From positions 558,001 through 622,000 of the forward strand of contig NZ_SMGE01000001.1 in the NCBI RefSeq assembly GCF_004339525.1: a DNA stretch of 64,000 nucleotides, in the 5' to 3' direction. Shown here one piece after another: positions 16,071-26,358 of this stretch (within the stretch, counting starts at the first letter, position 1; each line of letters opens with the position of its first letter). The notes beneath the pieces are model-generated. The model made no database searches, was not told where the DNA came from, and saw only the letters and a program-made list of their open reading frames with translations. The DNA is from Flavobacterium sp. 90. Lineage in GTDB: Bacteria > Bacteroidota > Bacteroidia > Flavobacteriales > Flavobacteriaceae. Both the position numbers and the translations under genes were made by a program.

Positions 16071-17480
16071 TTATTCTACTCCGCCGCCAAGGGCGCGGTA
16101 TAAATTTATTGCCGCATTTAATTTTTCTAATTTTATAGCAACCACATCAAGCTCATTTTGAAGTGCACTGTTTTGAGCAGTTATTACCTCCAGATAATTG
16201 GCCATTCCGCTTTTGTACAGCAGATTGGCATCTGTAGTGGCTTTTTCCAGAGAAACGGCCTTTTCAGTGGCTAGATTCATGCGCTCATCTGCATATTTTA
16301 CTTTTGACATCGCATCGGATACTTCACCAACAGCTACAATAAAAGACTGTTTGAACTGAACAACCGCCTTTTCCTGTTCCAGAACCGCAATCTCATAAGC
16401 CGTTCTCAACTGGCGTTTTTTGAAAATGGGCTGTACCAGATTAGCCGCTATGGTTTTAGTCACAGAACCCGGAAAATTAAACCAGGTATCAAATTCAAAA
16501 GAGCTGATTCCAATTGAAGGACTCAGGCTCAGCGTTGGATACATCGTGGCTTTTGCCAGTCCGGTTTTAGCATTGGCAGACATAACGGCATATTCAGCAG
16601 CTTTAACATCGGGTCTTCGGCTTAAAAGTGAAGCAGGTACTCCTGTGGATAAAACAACATTAAATTCGGCGGCGTTAAGATTTCCTGAGCGTGCAATACT
16701 ATTAGGATATTCACCGCATAAAATTTGCAGGGCATTTTCCTGAACCGCTATATTTGCCTTTGCCAAAGGAACCAGCAATTCTGCTGTTTTCTTTTGGGCC
16801 TCAGTCTGATACAGTGCCAGTGAGCTGATGGCTCCCGAATTATACTGCAATTGCATCATGTTGAGGGTACTAGTACTCAAATCGATATTTTTCTGCGCAA
16901 TTTTAAGCTGCTCGTCGAGTCCTAAAAGGTTATAATAAGACTGTGCCACCTGAACAATTATTCTGGTTTTAAGTGCCGAAAGATTCTCCTTCTGGGCAAA
17001 ATAACCAGCCTTGGCATCTCTTTTCTGCATTGCTGCTTTACCCCAGATATCAGCTTCCCAGGACATTCTGAGATTGGCACTGTAATCGTCTATGTAATCT
17101 TTACTTGTAAATTGCGCACTTAAAGATCCGTTAAGTGAATTTTTAGACTGATAACTGCGGCTTGCTCCTGCATCAAAATCAAGCGTTGGCAGTAAAGTTA
17201 ATTTTGCCTGTTTGTAAGTCAGATCGAGCTGTTCCATGCTTTTCATGGCAATAAGCACCTCGTTATTTTTAACGAGGGCTTTTTCAATAAGATCAACAAG
17301 CAGAGGATCTTTATAATAATTTTTCCAGGGAAGCAGAATAGTATCCCCCGTTACTGTTACTTCTTCACGATATTTTTCGGGAGCCTTTAAATCGGTGCGG
17401 GTATATTTCTTCCCTACCACGCAGGATGTTAACAAAACACCTGCAAATAAAGAAACTCCAATAGTATATAATGCTCTCAT
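16071..17480 (-). CDS. Outer-membrane efflux lipoprotein (OprM/TolC, NodT family)
   Basis: 469 aa with a lipoprotein signal (MRALYTIGVSLFAGVLLTSC, lipidated Cys20). Long helices typical of outer-membrane factors follow (LLDLGLDEQLKIAQKNIDLS region, LSRRPDVKAAEYAVMSANAKTG near 280). It ends in KLNAAINLYRALGGGVE, a standard OprM end. It forms the outer-membrane duct of the tripartite pump made with the RND permease and the adaptor upstream. The start codon overlaps the permease stop by one base, so the three genes form one operon in the order adaptor, permease, duct. Confidence 0.93.
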   Translation of the reverse strand: MRALYTIGVSLFAGVLLTSCVVGKKYTRTDLKAPEKYREEVTVTGDTILLPWKNYYKDPLLVDLIEKALVKNNEVLIAMKSMEQLDLTYKQAKLTLLPTLDFDAGASRSYQSKNSLNGSLSAQFTSKDYIDDYSANLRMSWEADIWGKAAMQKRDAKAGYFAQKENLSALKTRIIVQVAQSYYNLLGLDEQLKIAQKNIDLSTSTLNMMQLQYNSGAISSLALYQTEAQKKTAELLVPLAKANIAVQENALQILCGEYPNSIARSGNLNAAEFNVVLSTGVPASLLSRRPDVKAAEYAVMSANAKTGLAKATMYPTLSLSPSIGISSFEFDTWFNFPGSVTKTIAANLVQPIFKKRQLRTAYEIAVLEQEKAVVQFKQSFIVAVGEVSDAMSKVKYADERMNLATEKAVSLEKATTDANLLYKSGMANYLEVITAQNSALQNELDVVAIKLEKLNAAINLYRALGGGVE

Positions 17481-20400
17481 TATTCTTCTTTTATAGTTTG
17501 AATTACAATTTTCTTACCTGATACTTTTTCCTGTAAGTATTGGAAGAGTATAAAAAGCAGTGGAATGACAAAAACTCCCAGAACCACTCCGCTGAACATT
17601 CCAATAGCAGCACTTACACTAATTGAACGGTTTCCTACTGCGGTTCCTCCATGGGCAAACATTAACGGAATCATCCCTACAATAAAAGCAAGGGAGGTCA
17701 TGATAATAGGTCTTAATCTTGACCTTGCACCTTCTATAGCTGCCTCGGCTATGGATAATCCTGCGTAGCGCCTCTGAAGGGCAAATTCTACAATAAGAAT
17801 GGCATTTTTAGCCAATAATCCCACCAGCATGATTAATCCGACCTGAACATAAATGTTATTATCCAATCCTACTGCTTTAACTCCTGCAAATGCACCCAAA
17901 ATTCCTGTTGGGATAGAAAGTAATACGGCAAGAGGCAGCAGGTAACTTTCGTACTGCGCAGCCAGTAAAAAGAAAACAAAAAGAAGACATAGTCCAAATA
18001 TGGCTATCGTCTGATTTCCTCCCATTTTTTCTTCAAGGCTCAATCCTGTCCACTCATAGCTGTAATCAGACGGAAGTTTATTCAGTACTGTTTCAAGGTT
18101 CCCCATGATTTGTCCGTTACTGAATCCCGGCAGCGCCACTGCTGTAATATTAACCGAATTATAAAGATTGTAACGGTTTACCGATTCAGGACCATATACT
18201 TTACGGAGTTTAACAAGGGATTTTACAGGAACCATTTCCTTTTTGGCATTTCGAACAAATATTTCGTTGAAAGCTTCCTGATCTGTCCTGAAAACTCCAT
18301 CCGCTTTTACATTTACCCTGTAAAACTTTCCAAATCTCGAAAAATCTGCCGACTGATCACCAGCAAAATAAGTCTGGATATTACCTAGGAGCTCTCGCAC
18401 ATTTACCCCCATCTGAGCAGCCTTTTCTTCATCTACTTCCAGCTCTAACTGTGGATAATCTGCTCTAAAAGTCGTATAGGCATACTGTACGCCGGGCTGC
18501 TGCATAATTTCACCGATCACTTTATCTGCCATCGCTTTTAATGTTGCCGGATCACGCGCCGTCCTGTCCTGAAGCACTATTTCGGCACCGCTTGTTACAC
18601 CAAAACCTTCTACCGGAGGCATTCTCAGTACCATGATAGAACCTTCTTTTATAACAGACAATTTACCGCTCACCAGATTCAGTACTTCGTCAATATCTTT
18701 TACTGCTCCTCTGTCTTTTTTAGGTTTTAGTTTTATAAATCCTAATCCGTAAGCGGTACTGGCACTATTACTTAAAATATTAAAACCTGTAATACTGGTA
18801 TTGACATCAATAGCCTCCACGCCGGCTAGCTCTTTTTCCATTTTCTGTACTACCGCTGTTGTACGGTCCAAAGCTGTACCGGGCGGCATTGACAAGCTGT
18901 AAAGCATAAATCCGTCATCTTCCATTGGAACGAAACTTTTTGGAGTGGAAATCATCATCACGACAGCTATGGCACTAATTGTTAAAACTAATCCTGCGGC
19001 AAGCCATTTTCTGCCAATAAGAAAACGGACTCCCTTAATGTACCTGCCCGTTAAATTGTTGAAACTTGTATTGAAGCCTATGAAAAAACGCTCTTTAAAT
19101 CCTGTTTTGTGGTGATCTGCATGCTCTTTACCGCTATGGTTATTCTTCAAAAGAAGGGCGCACAATGCTGGTGTAAGCGTAAGTGCATTTACAGCTGAAA
19201 TAATAATGGCAATAGCCAGTGTATAGGCAAACTGCTTGTAGAAAATCCCTGAGGATCCTGTCATAAAACCAATCGGGATAAACACCGCAGACATTACAAG
19301 GGTAATAGAAATAACAGCTCCCGTGATTTCCGCCATAGCACTGTGGGTAGCTTCCTTGGCCGTAAGGCTCGAATCTTCTTCCATTTTACTGTGAACGGCT
19401 TCGACCACAACAATAGCATCATCGACGACAATACCAATGGCCAGAACCAAAGCAAAAAGCGTCAGGATGTTAATAGTAAATCCAAAAACAAGCAGGAAGA
19501 AAAACGTTCCTATGATAGCAACCGGAACGGCAATAGCCGGAATAATGGTAGAACGAATATCCTGAAGAAATATAAACACCACAATAAAAACCAGAATAAA
19601 GGCTTCCAACAAAGTAGATTTAACCTGCCCTGTTGCTTCATCTAGTCTTTCTTTGGTACTCATTACATTAGTGTACTTAATACCGGGAGGAAAAGACTTG
19701 GACAATCGCTCCACTTCTTTATTAATACCGATTTCGATATCATTTGCATTCGAACCCGATGTCTGCAAAATGGCCATCGTAACGGCATTCTTTGAATTCG
19801 ATTTGTTTTCACCACTGTAGGAGATCGAACCAAATTCTACCCTGGCGATATCTTTAAGTCTTAAAATATTGTTTCCTTCGGCTTTAACAACAATATTTTC
19901 ATATTGCTCCGGTTTGTTTTTCTTTCCTTTATATCTGATAACATATTCTAAAGCTGCTCTTGATTCTTCTCCCAATTTTCCGGGAGCCGATTCCAAACTC
20001 TGGTCTGCAATAGCCTGAGTGACATCTGAGGGTACAAGTCCTGCATTGGCCATTTTACGCGGATCCAGCCATACACGCATTGAATAATCTTTCTGCCCGA
20101 AAATTTGTACCTGACCTACTCCCGGAACACGTTTAATCTGCGGAACCAAATTGATATTGGCATAATTCTGCAAAAATAACTCATCATATTTTTTGTTGTC
20201 TTCAGTATAAAGATTGAAAATAACAATCATACTGTTTTGCTGCTTGGAGGTTGTAAGTCCCATTCTGATCACTTCCTGGGGAAGTTTTGGTGTAGCCTGC
20301 TGCACCCTGTTCTGCACATTTACTGCAGCCTGATCCGGATCTACTCCCTGTTTGAAAATAATGCTGATAGAAAAAGATCCATCATTACTGGCAGTAGATT

Positions 20401-20635
20401 TTATATACTGCATATTCTCAACCCCGTTAATTTGTTCTTCAAGCGGTGTTACCACAGAACGAATAACCGTTTCACTGTTACCTCCAGGGTAAGAACCGCT
20501 TACCATTACCGTTGGAGGCGAAATATCGGGAAATCTTGTTACCGATAATCTTGTAAGACCTATGATACCCAATATCACCAATACAATGGAGATAACCGTA
20601 GCCAATACAGGCCTGTCTATTATTTTTTTTAACAT
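17480..20635 (-). CDS. RND (HAE1/AcrB-type) inner-membrane multidrug efflux permease
   Basis: At 1051 aa it has full RND length. MLKKIIDRPVLATVISIVLVILGIIGL is TM1. The proton-relay segment is ALVLAIGIVVDDAIVVVEAV (around 400). A second half repeats the fold, with QVGLIMLVGLLAKNAILIVEFA near 930. Large periplasmic loops contain SGSYPGGNSETV and PPVEGFGVTSGAEIVLQD, which match HAE1 drug pumps rather than metal pumps. It uses the proton gradient to export amphiphilic compounds. It lies 30 nt downstream of the adaptor gene. Substrates cannot be read from the sequence. Confidence 0.95.
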   Translation of the reverse strand: MLKKIIDRPVLATVISIVLVILGIIGLTRLSVTRFPDISPPTVMVSGSYPGGNSETVIRSVVTPLEEQINGVENMQYIKSTASNDGSFSISIIFKQGVDPDQAAVNVQNRVQQATPKLPQEVIRMGLTTSKQQNSMIVIFNLYTEDNKKYDELFLQNYANINLVPQIKRVPGVGQVQIFGQKDYSMRVWLDPRKMANAGLVPSDVTQAIADQSLESAPGKLGEESRAALEYVIRYKGKKNKPEQYENIVVKAEGNNILRLKDIARVEFGSISYSGENKSNSKNAVTMAILQTSGSNANDIEIGINKEVERLSKSFPPGIKYTNVMSTKERLDEATGQVKSTLLEAFILVFIVVFIFLQDIRSTIIPAIAVPVAIIGTFFFLLVFGFTINILTLFALVLAIGIVVDDAIVVVEAVHSKMEEDSSLTAKEATHSAMAEITGAVISITLVMSAVFIPIGFMTGSSGIFYKQFAYTLAIAIIISAVNALTLTPALCALLLKNNHSGKEHADHHKTGFKERFFIGFNTSFNNLTGRYIKGVRFLIGRKWLAAGLVLTISAIAVVMMISTPKSFVPMEDDGFMLYSLSMPPGTALDRTTAVVQKMEKELAGVEAIDVNTSITGFNILSNSASTAYGLGFIKLKPKKDRGAVKDIDEVLNLVSGKLSVIKEGSIMVLRMPPVEGFGVTSGAEIVLQDRTARDPATLKAMADKVIGEIMQQPGVQYAYTTFRADYPQLELEVDEEKAAQMGVNVRELLGNIQTYFAGDQSADFSRFGKFYRVNVKADGVFRTDQEAFNEIFVRNAKKEMVPVKSLVKLRKVYGPESVNRYNLYNSVNITAVALPGFSNGQIMGNLETVLNKLPSDYSYEWTGLSLEEKMGGNQTIAIFGLCLLFVFFLLAAQYESYLLPLAVLLSIPTGILGAFAGVKAVGLDNNIYVQVGLIMLVGLLAKNAILIVEFALQRRYAGLSIAEAAIEGARSRLRPIIMTSLAFIVGMIPLMFAHGGTAVGNRSISVSAAIGMFSGVVLGVFVIPLLFILFQYLQEKVSGKKIVIQTIKEE

Positions 20636-20665
20636 GGAAATGTTATTTATATTAAAACCAAAAAA

Positions 20666-21814
20666 TTACTTAGTACTTACTGCTTTTGAAGCCGTCTTTG
20701 GAACTACTTCCATACTGTCATAAAGTACATCGATGCTGTTCAAGGCAATCTTATCACCGGCTTTTACACCGCTTTTTACAAAATAATTTGTACCTGCGCT
20801 GCCTGCTATTTCAATTGGGACCATCGCTACCTTGTTGCCTTGTTTTAAGACATAAACAAAGAATTTATCCTGTATATCCTTCACACTCGCCATTGGAATT
20901 GTAACTACCGAAGACAAACTGTTGTTCAATATAATTCTTGCAGAACCTCCCGAGCGCAATTGCTTTTTTGGATTTGGGAATACTGCTTTTAATGAAATAG
21001 TACCTGTTGTACGATCAATATTTCCACTGGCTACTTCAAGTTTTCCATGCTGCTCATACAAACTGCCGTCTGCCATAATTAAACTTACGGTTTGATTTGA
21101 TTTTGAATCTTTCGCAAAAGACAAATAATCAGATTCACTCAAAGAGAAATAAACAAAAACGGTATTAATATCAGAAAGAATCGTTAGAGGAACTGCATCT
21201 GCAGGGGTAACCAGATTCCCTACACGATTAGGAATCCTGCTGATGTAACCGCTTACCGGGGCTTTGATTAAAGAAAAATCAGCGTTAAGCTGTGAAGATC
21301 CTAAGGCTGCTTTTGCTTGGGAAACCTGTGCTGATACTGCTTCGTAATTGGCCTGTGCTGTTTTTAACTGCATGTCCGAAAATACTTTTCCCTCTACAAG
21401 CGGTTTTATTTTTTCAACCTCCAGCTTGGCGTTTGCCAGGTTTGCCAAAGCATTTTTATAAGCCGCACGGCTGTTGTTAACCTGCTCTGCAAATACATCA
21501 GCCTTGATTTTAAACAAGGACTGGCCTTTGTTTACATACTCGCCTTCTTTGACATAGATGGCTTCCAGATAACCTGAAACCTGGGCTTTTATATCAACAT
21601 TGACTGTACCTTCAATACTGCCCGGATATTTTTTTTCTACTTCACCCGTAGATGATGAAGCCTGAAAAAAATCAACTTCAGGTTTTGGGGCTGCAAAAGC
21701 TTCAGCGCCAGGTCCGCCTTTACCACATGAAGAAAAGCTGATGATAATCAATAAAACTACCCCTGCGCAGAGTGCTTTATACTTTTGAGAAAACTGTTTT
21801 GTCATTTTTTTCAT
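20666..21814 (-). CDS. RND efflux periplasmic adaptor (AcrA/MexA family lipoprotein)
   Basis: About 382 aa from MKKMTKQFSQKYKALCAG. The lipobox is ISFSSC. Then come a biotinyl-lipoyl half-motif (VDIKAQVSGYLEAIYVKEGEYVNKGQ), a helical hairpin (NNSRAAYKNALANLANAKLEV), the second lipoyl half (LIKAPVSGYISRIPNRVGNLV) and beta-barrel and membrane-proximal domains. It links the permease to the outer-membrane duct. The frame is open to 21916, but the extra residues are not signal-like, so the ATG at 21814 is chosen. It is the first gene of the efflux operon, and no TetR-type repressor is adjacent. Confidence 0.92.
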   Translation of the reverse strand: MKKMTKQFSQKYKALCAGVVLLIIISFSSCGKGGPGAEAFAAPKPEVDFFQASSSTGEVEKKYPGSIEGTVNVDIKAQVSGYLEAIYVKEGEYVNKGQSLFKIKADVFAEQVNNSRAAYKNALANLANAKLEVEKIKPLVEGKVFSDMQLKTAQANYEAVSAQVSQAKAALGSSQLNADFSLIKAPVSGYISRIPNRVGNLVTPADAVPLTILSDINTVFVYFSLSESDYLSFAKDSKSNQTVSLIMADGSLYEQHGKLEVASGNIDRTTGTISLKAVFPNPKKQLRSGGSARIILNNSLSSVVTIPMASVKDIQDKFFVYVLKQGNKVAMVPIEIAGSAGTNYFVKSGVKAGDKIALNSIDVLYDSMEVVPKTASKAVSTK

Positions 21815-21973
21815 TTTAGTGAATACATAGAATTTGACGGCAAAAGAACAACTCAAAACATCTTTTAATCTGCAGAATTTTACCCAAACGTATATTTTTG
21901 GCACTGAAACGAACAATTTGACAACCGAGAAAATCAGGTGGCAGTAGTAAATGAAAAGGATAATTGCAAAATT

Positions 21974-23059
21974 TCAACTGCAGGTTTTGTATATGGCCAC
22001 AGCCTTTTTTTTACCACGCAGCACTGTTGGTTCTATGGAAGTGAATTGCTCCTTTTCAAAAGAAGATAATTGTTCGAAAAAAGATTGTGTGATAAGGAGA
22101 TCCGCCTGATATAAATTGCATAAATCACGAACGCGGGCTGCTGTACTGAGCACATCTCCGTGGTAGGCAATCTCGGTCTTTATTTGTCCAATCTCAGCAA
22201 CCGTTACCAGCCCCTCGTTAATCGAGGCTTTGAACCTGGGAACCAAACCAAATCTATCCTGATAAAAATCTTTCTTATCTAATAGTCTGCCGGCAAAAGC
22301 TTCATAGAGTTTTATACATTGCCGCCTTTTAAAGCCATGCGTGACTTTCCATGTTATTACGGCTTCATCACCCACATACTGATAGACTTCCGCTTCATGC
22401 TCATGTAATATTTCTGATAGATCCGTAAAACATTCCTGCAGTAAAAGACTGTAATTGTAATGTCCTGCCTCTTCAGCTGCCGTTACGGACGCATACATAT
22501 CCAAAAACATAAAAACCCTGTACTCCACAACCGGAATCCTATAATGACCGTATAAAAGACTTTTGAAATAACTATTTCCCAGCCTTCGGCGAAAAGCCTG
22601 CAAAAGTGTAATAAAGATGTGAACCAGCAGACAGTAAAAAGTAAAACATACCAGCCATTTTGCATTGACCTGCAGAGCAAATAAATTATTAATAGTAATA
22701 TAATGTATTTTATTAAGTTCAATAACAATGAGCAGCGCTGCAAAACTCACCACTATAAACAAAAAACTCCGGAGAATTGAAGTAAGCAGTATGCCGTAAC
22801 GGTAAAAAAAACGAGGATAGACATATTGCTGCAAAAGAAAAAGATTGGTGCCCATAAAGACCCCTACATATAAAGCTCCGGTAAGTTCCGATATTAAAAA
22901 ATCCTTGACATTAAACCCATGATCAAGAAAATAAGAATCATCAATCATGCTGTAGGTCATAAAAATATAGAAAATAAATGCCCCTACCCAAAGCATTATA
23001 ATCTGTACGTAGTCTCTGAGTTTTAATAGTGTTTTTAAAGAATATTTCATTCTGTACAA
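21974..23059 (-). CDS. Membrane-anchored class III adenylate/guanylate cyclase
   Basis: 361 aa. The N-terminal half holds about four or five membrane segments (IIMLWVGAFIFYIFMTY, LTGALYVGVFMGTNLFLL, FLFIVVSFAALLIVIEL, WLVCFTFYCLLVHIFITLL). The C-terminal half is a class III cyclase domain: VFMFLDMYASVTAAEE, YQYVGDEAVITW, EGLVTVAEIGQIKTEIAYHGDVLSTAARV. The first metal-binding Asp (FLDM) and the GDEA loop are present. It would make cAMP or cGMP, or could be a regulatory homologue. MYRMKYSLK offers two possible starts 9 nt apart. It stands alone between the efflux and LytTR units. Crp-like regulators occur elsewhere in the window. Confidence 0.85.
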   Translation of the reverse strand: MYRMKYSLKTLLKLRDYVQIIMLWVGAFIFYIFMTYSMIDDSYFLDHGFNVKDFLISELTGALYVGVFMGTNLFLLQQYVYPRFFYRYGILLTSILRSFLFIVVSFAALLIVIELNKIHYITINNLFALQVNAKWLVCFTFYCLLVHIFITLLQAFRRRLGNSYFKSLLYGHYRIPVVEYRVFMFLDMYASVTAAEEAGHYNYSLLLQECFTDLSEILHEHEAEVYQYVGDEAVITWKVTHGFKRRQCIKLYEAFAGRLLDKKDFYQDRFGLVPRFKASINEGLVTVAEIGQIKTEIAYHGDVLSTAARVRDLCNLYQADLLITQSFFEQLSSFEKEQFTSIEPTVLRGKKKAVAIYKTCS

Positions 23060-23217
23060 TTTTGATGCAATCCGAACAAAAAAATACAGGTTCGAAAAAC
23101 GATATGCAGCAAAATTAAAACACGATCTGTCTTAAATTGAAATAAGTATCACCCAAACGGTTATTAAAGGAACCCAATAGTATATTATACCATCTAAGAT
23201 GAATCTTAAGAGATAGG

Positions 23218-23973
23218 CTAACGATCCATCCACTGCTTAAAAAGCGATGCTTTTTCCCTGCTGATAATCACCTCGGCCTCAGGATTTTCTTTAAGCCTTA
23301 TTTTAAGCTTGGCATTAAAATAGTTGGCTATTGATTTAATACTTTCCGCACGGATGAAAAACTGCCTGTTGGCCCTGAAAAAAATGTCGGGATCAAGTTC
23401 TAACTCCAGCTCCTCCATGGTTTGACTAATGGGTATTGCGATGCCGCTTTTGAGAAACAGGTGTGAGGTTTTAAACTCTGAATAGATATAATCAATATCA
23501 GCAACATCAACACTTTTATAACCATCACGGAAACTTACCAGAAAACGTAGTCGAAATGAAGGCTTATTGATGAAACTTTTAAGAATTCCGGCAATATCAT
23601 CGGTCCTATTGCTGCCTTTTGACAGGGTTCTGAATTTCAGCAGTGCCTGTTCGAGTTCATTTTTCTCGATGGGCTTCATGATATAATCGATACTGTTTAC
23701 TTTAAAAGCTCTTACCGCATATTCATCATAAGCGGTAGTGAATATTACGGGACAGGTAATTTTTACTTCCTCAAAAATCGAAAAACTGATACCATCGGCA
23801 AGCCGTATATCCATCGTTATCAAATCGGGCATATCATGCGAATTGAGCCAGTTCACAGCGCCCTTCACAGTGTCAATTATTTCCAGGATTTCACAATCAG
23901 GTTCCAGTTCTTCCAACAGCCTCTTAAGACGGTTGGCATTGATACTTTCATCTTCTATAATTAAAATTTTCAT
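23218..23973 (-). CDS. LytTR-family response regulator
   Basis: A 251-aa regulator with an N-terminal receiver (MKILIIEDESINANRLKRLL, phospho-Asp in LITMDIRLADG, Lys in IDYIMKPIEKNE). The C-terminal LytTR DNA-binding domain is RLRFLVSFRDGYKSVDVADIDYIYSE, then FFRANRQFFIRAESIKSI and EVIISREKASLFKQWMD. It starts 4 nt after the histidine kinase gene and pairs with it. The target genes are unknown. Such pairs commonly control cell-surface or metabolic genes in Bacteroidota. Confidence 0.93.
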   Translation of the reverse strand: MKILIIEDESINANRLKRLLEELEPDCEILEIIDTVKGAVNWLNSHDMPDLITMDIRLADGISFSIFEEVKITCPVIFTTAYDEYAVRAFKVNSIDYIMKPIEKNELEQALLKFRTLSKGSNRTDDIAGILKSFINKPSFRLRFLVSFRDGYKSVDVADIDYIYSEFKTSHLFLKSGIAIPISQTMEELELELDPDIFFRANRQFFIRAESIKSIANYFNAKLKIRLKENPEAEVIISREKASLFKQWMDR

Positions 23974-23977
23974 AATA

Positions 23978-25072
23978 TTAAATTAAGGGCAGACGCACAC
24001 AATAAAAACCATTAGAATTCGAGAAAACAGGCATGCGGTCAAACAAAATTTTATACCTAAACTCAATATTTTTGTTACCGACTCCCATAGAAGTAAAGTT
24101 TTTACCTGATGTTGGCTGCAGGTTATTACGTACCACCAGATCTCCAAGATCCGAATAAATAGAGATAATCAGGGGATGGGTTATTGTCGCACTATTATGT
24201 TTCACCGCATTTTCAACCAGCAGCTGTAATGTTAATGGAGGCAGATGAAGATCAAGGCAAGCCATATCTATCTGCAGTTTTAATGCTACTTTTTCACCCA
24301 GTCGTTTTTTTAAAAGATAAAAATACGCATTTAGAAATTCAATTTCCTCCCTTACAGTGATGGTATCTTTATCCAGATTTGAAATCATATAACGATACAC
24401 CCGTGTTATGTTCTCCAGGAATGAAGCGGCTGATTGCTGGTCTTCATGAATTAATTCTGTAAGGGTACTGAAATTGTTAAAGATAAAATGAGGATCAAGC
24501 TGGAGTTTTAACGATTCTAATTCTGATCTGGTTACTGCTTCCTGCAATTGAGAGGTTTTAATTTTGAGCTCCGCTGCTTCCTCAGAAGTGATACGCCAGC
24601 GGTTTAGTAAAAAGATACCCGTGTGAATAAAACTGATAAAGAGGGACAATATCGCAGCCATTAAATTGGACTGCCATATTACAAGAAGTTCACTTTGCTT
24701 AAGGGCTGTCCAGGGATATAAAAATTCCCATAAATAAGAAAATAAATAATTCAACAGAATGTTACCGGCAATAATAAATAAGAATTGTGCAAAAGCCCTG
24801 AAAATAGGTTTTTGTTCCCAGCTGATCCAATAATTAAGGCTCCGTCCCACAAAGAGACTAAGCTCGGTAAGAACAGCACAATACAATAGTATTACAAAAA
24901 TATCAATAGTCCAGTCTAAAGCCAGCAACGAATCTTCACCAATTTCCCTATAGGGATCCATAAAAAAATAAGATGAAAGATACAGCATAAAAACTACAGG
25001 TATAACTATAATTCTATAATACTTATAGAAAAAATTCGTTTTAATCACCTGGTTTTGAACATTTGAATTCAT
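23978..25072 (-). CDS. LytS/YehU-type sensor histidine kinase
   Basis: A 364-aa protein with four predicted membrane helices in the first 160 residues (IIVIPVVFMLYLSSYFF, WTIDIFVILLYCAVLTELSLF, AFAQFLFIIAGNILLNYLF, AAILSLFISFIHTGIFLL). A short coiled linker precedes a His_kinase domain (LKLQLDPHFIFNNFSTLTELI, His in DPHFIFN). LTLQLLVENAVKHN is the N-box. The G-box is reduced to SMGVGNKNIEFRYKILF. No sensor domain beyond the membrane helices is visible. It is the cognate kinase of the LytTR regulator downstream. Confidence 0.92.
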   Translation of the reverse strand: MNSNVQNQVIKTNFFYKYYRIIVIPVVFMLYLSSYFFMDPYREIGEDSLLALDWTIDIFVILLYCAVLTELSLFVGRSLNYWISWEQKPIFRAFAQFLFIIAGNILLNYLFSYLWEFLYPWTALKQSELLVIWQSNLMAAILSLFISFIHTGIFLLNRWRITSEEAAELKIKTSQLQEAVTRSELESLKLQLDPHFIFNNFSTLTELIHEDQQSAASFLENITRVYRYMISNLDKDTITVREEIEFLNAYFYLLKKRLGEKVALKLQIDMACLDLHLPPLTLQLLVENAVKHNSATITHPLIISIYSDLGDLVVRNNLQPTSGKNFTSMGVGNKNIEFRYKILFDRMPVFSNSNGFYCVRLPLI

Positions 25073-25248
25073 AAATTATTGTATAATAGCAGTAATTATA
25101 AGTTTAAATACAGACAAAGGTAAAAAAAACAGCCGGTCTGTTTCCCTTTAAATATTTTTGTCAGATTCTGGACAAAGAAAATATATCCTTCCGCTATAAA
25201 GGCAGTCCTCAGATTTGTCACTATTCTTTCCTTGCTCCGGCAGTAAAT

Positions 25249-26295
25249 TCAACGCACCAAGGCATGCTCAAGTTTTTTGGTGGTCTTAGATTCTTTCAAA
25301 GTCTTATGTTTTCTCATCACTCCCCATTTAATACAGGTCGCCCCCCAGGAAAAACCCGCTCCAAAAGTAGTCACTAATATATTTTGTCCCTCTTTAAAAT
25401 CGTCTTTAAAATCCCACAAGCAAAGCGGAATGGTTGCCGATGTGGTATTCCCGTATTTTTCAATATTCACCTTAACCTTTTCAGCAGCAATGTTTAAATT
25501 TTCGCTAACAGCATTAATAATTCTTATATTGGCCTGATGCGGTACTATCCAGTCAATATCATTAATAGTAAGGTCATTACTGGCCAGAACATCGGCCGAA
25601 ACACTGCTCATCGATTCAATAGCTTTTTTAAACACCAACGAGCCTTCCTGCTGGATATAATGCCTGCGGTGTAAAAGACTCTGCATACTGGCCGGAAATT
25701 TTGACCCTCCTGCAGGCACAAATAAAGAAGAGGTGCCGCTGCCGTCTGTGCGTAAAATACTTTTCATCATACCGTAATTTAAATCTGTTTTTTCTAAAAA
25801 AACTGCCCCGGCACCATCACCAAAAAGTATACAGGTATTGCGGTCTTCATAATCAACAATTGAACTCATTTTATCAGCACCAGCTACAATAATCTTTTGA
25901 TAACGTCCGCTTTCAATCAGACTTGCTGCCATTTCCAGAGCGTATAAAAAACCACTGCAGGCAGCATTAAGATCCAGTCCAAAAGCATTTACAAGTCCGC
26001 TTTTCTCACATACTTTGCTTGCTGTTGGCGCCAGGATATGATCCGGTGTAGATGTAGCGAGGATCAGACAATCGATTTCATCCGGATCAACTTCATAATT
26101 CTTAATTAGATTGCCAATAGCTGCGCAGGCAAGATCTGAAGTGCATTGGTCTTTACCCTGTGCCACTCTTCTCTCTTTTATACCCGTTCTCTTTTCAATC
26201 CAATCCTCCGTGGTCTCTACCATTTTGGAAATTGTTGTATTATTTAAGACTGAAGTGGGTACAAAACCTCCTATAGCTGTAATTGTTGCATTCAT
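25249..26295 (-). CDS. fabH: 3-oxoacyl-[acyl-carrier-protein] synthase III
   Basis: A 348-aa thiolase-fold KAS III. The catalytic Cys is in LNAACSGFLYAL, the His in WIVPHQANIRI and the Asn in EKYGNTTSATIPL. The N-terminus (TITAIGGFVPTSVLNNTTISKMV, TEDWIEKRTGIKERR) is typical. It condenses acetyl-CoA, or a branched starter in Bacteroidota, with malonyl-ACP. No plsX, rpmF or other fab gene is adjacent, so it is probably a secondary copy. A membrane protein gene lies 63 nt downstream on the same strand and may share the transcript. The C-terminal 15 residues (KTLKESKTTKKLEHALVR) extend past the family end. Confidence 0.92.
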   Translation of the reverse strand: MNATITAIGGFVPTSVLNNTTISKMVETTEDWIEKRTGIKERRVAQGKDQCTSDLACAAIGNLIKNYEVDPDEIDCLILATSTPDHILAPTASKVCEKSGLVNAFGLDLNAACSGFLYALEMAASLIESGRYQKIIVAGADKMSSIVDYEDRNTCILFGDGAGAVFLEKTDLNYGMMKSILRTDGSGTSSLFVPAGGSKFPASMQSLLHRRHYIQQEGSLVFKKAIESMSSVSADVLASNDLTINDIDWIVPHQANIRIINAVSENLNIAAEKVKVNIEKYGNTTSATIPLCLWDFKDDFKEGQNILVTTFGAGFSWGATCIKWGVMRKHKTLKESKTTKKLEHALVR

Positions 26296-26358
26296 TTTTT
26301 TTATTTTTTATTTTTTTTAATTCAATACTTCAAATAGTAACCGATAACATGACCTTTT